The notes under the pieces were generated by a model, which saw nothing but the letters and a program-made list of their open reading frames with translations, did not search any database and had not been told where the DNA came from. A stretch of DNA of 64,000 bases. It comes from an uncultured Poribacteria bacterium (GTDB taxonomy: Bacteria > Poribacteria > WGA-4E > WGA-3G). The translations under genes and the position numbers were made by a program. Where the stretch lies: positions 4,520,506-4,584,505 of the forward strand of contig OX638316.1 in the NCBI GenBank assembly GCA_951812525.1, written 5' to 3'. Within the stretch, counting starts at the first letter, position 1. Every line of letters starts with the position of its first letter. This document shows positions 63,302 to 64,000 of the stretch, piece after piece.

Positions 63302-63574
63302 GTGCCAAAAGACCTTTTTATCACTGATGGAAAATATACTTTCCAAGAGTCTTCAGATCTTCTCGCGCGTGCAATTGGATCAATCAATGATGAAGACGAG
63401 GACACAGCTTTCTCAATAACCGACATACTCTGTCTGCTCCGCAGTGTGAACGCGAATGTCCCAGGTGAGTTTGAAATTCAACGAACACATTCTCATCACT
63501 ATCAGATTGTTTACAAATCCGAAGACGAAGTAGTTGAGAGTTTCAAAAAAAGATGGGAGGGCTTTATTGAGTGA
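63302..63574 (+). CDS. small protein of duplicated cassette, copy B
   Basis: A 90-aa product closely similar to that at 22123 throughout, including YTFQESSDLLARAIGSI and PGEFEIQRTHSHHYQIVY. The start is GTG behind AAGGAG. Its stop overlaps the next start by 4 bases (GTGA), keeping the same coupling as in copy A. This conserved arrangement supports both genes being real and acting together. Confidence 0.78.
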   Translation: MPKDLFITDGKYTFQESSDLLARAIGSINDEDEDTAFSITDILCLLRSVNANVPGEFEIQRTHSHHYQIVYKSEDEVVESFKKRWEGFIE

Positions 63575-64000
63575 AAAACGAACTTTTTATAGAAGCTGGT
63601 AAGCAATTGACCTTGACAGAATACATCCCTATTGCTTCAAGGACAATGTCGCTAATCGGTGAAGCTGCAAAAGACGTCAAGGAGATAGACGCAACTTTCT
63701 CAGTAAACGATCTCATCGTGCTACTCAACAAGATATGTGTGCACATGGCAGGTGAGTTTGAAATTCACCAAACCCCTTCTCGCTACATTCAAATTGTTTA
63801 TACACCAAATGTTCTTGATGAAGTAGGATTTGACGAAGGGTACATGGTCAGTGACTTTGTAGACACGCAGGATCGCGAGCGGAATACCCTCTGGATTAGC
63901 GAAAAAGTCGTTATTGCCTTCATAAATCGAAATCTCTATGGTATAGCCTCCATGCTCTATTTTTACCTCGGATACCTTATGACGCAAGACGATGCTTTTG
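63571..64000 (+). CDS. winged-helix-like protein of duplicated cassette, copy B, cut by window end
   Basis: About 143 residues are visible, closely similar to the first two thirds of the 209-aa protein at 22392 (IEAGKQLTLTEYIPIASRTM, AGEFEIHQTPSRYIQIVY, SMLYFYLGYLMTQDD). The start is GTG overlapping the upstream stop. The predicted winged-helix end lies beyond the window, so it is not known whether this copy is complete or what follows it. Confidence 0.78.
   Translation, partial: MKNELFIEAGKQLTLTEYIPIASRTMSLIGEAAKDVKEIDATFSVNDLIVLLNKICVHMAGEFEIHQTPSRYIQIVYTPNVLDEVGFDEGYMVSDFVDTQDRERNTLWISEKVVIAFINRNLYGIASMLYFYLGYLMTQDDAF

Overview
The window looks like a chromosomal piece of an uncultivated bacterium of the Candidatus Poribacteria type. 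This is an inference from three things. The long secreted proteins share a C-terminal module with the motif NYPNPFNPETWIPYQL. WD40, dockerin, cohesin and YWTD-propeller proteins are dense. Single-gene metabolic families (PhyH dioxygenases, ThuA, sugar-phosphate isomerase, sulfatase) are of the kind abundant in that group. No rRNA or tRNA gene was recognised, so the placement rests on protein style only.

Region 1 (1-19.1 kb) is compact and mostly housekeeping or catabolic. It holds the end of a DUF4340 protein, a GT2 glycosyltransferase, MsrB, a radical SAM/SPASM protein, a TIM-barrel isomerase, two PhyH-type dioxygenases, malate dehydrogenase, a RecB-like Fe-S nuclease, DnaK, an Nramp-like transporter, ThuA, FabV, a RidA-like protein, and a Zn alcohol dehydrogenase/sulfatase pair. 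Short intergenic repeats separate many of these genes.

Region 2 (19.2-24.1 kb) begins with the decayed C-terminus of a tyrosine recombinase. It then carries a large protein that seems to combine a primase-like N-terminus, a DinG/XPD-like helicase C-terminal half and a winged-helix tail. A divergent two-gene cassette of unknown function follows (90 + 209 aa, overlapping by 4 bp), then a truncated sigma-54-activator ATPase. A longer paralogue of the large protein lies at 50.7-54.1 kb. A second copy of the cassette lies at 63.3 kb and runs off the window, and an internally deleted relic of it is at 32.5 kb.

Region 3 (24.2-48 kb and 54.7-62.4 kb) encodes exported proteins: lipoproteins, a MORN-repeat lipoprotein, WD40 propeller proteins with or without dockerin and C-terminal sorting-like module, a WD40-cohesin-cohesin-dockerin protein, a 1408-aa mosaic (Ig-like, Pro-rich repeat, LRR, Calx-beta, YWTD propeller), an LRR/TIM-barrel/dockerin protein, and a tandem pair of WD40-metzincin-dockerin-WD40-dockerin proteins. 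Between the intact genes lie many relics: orphan C-terminal modules, frameshifted lipoproteins, internally deleted genes, and a junction of three unrelated gene fragments.

The overall picture is a stable metabolic block next to a plastic surface/secretome block. In that block the conserved C-terminal module, the WD40 blades and the dockerins probably serve as recombination homology. The least explained genes are the two primase/helicase-like proteins and the duplicated 90/209-aa cassette.
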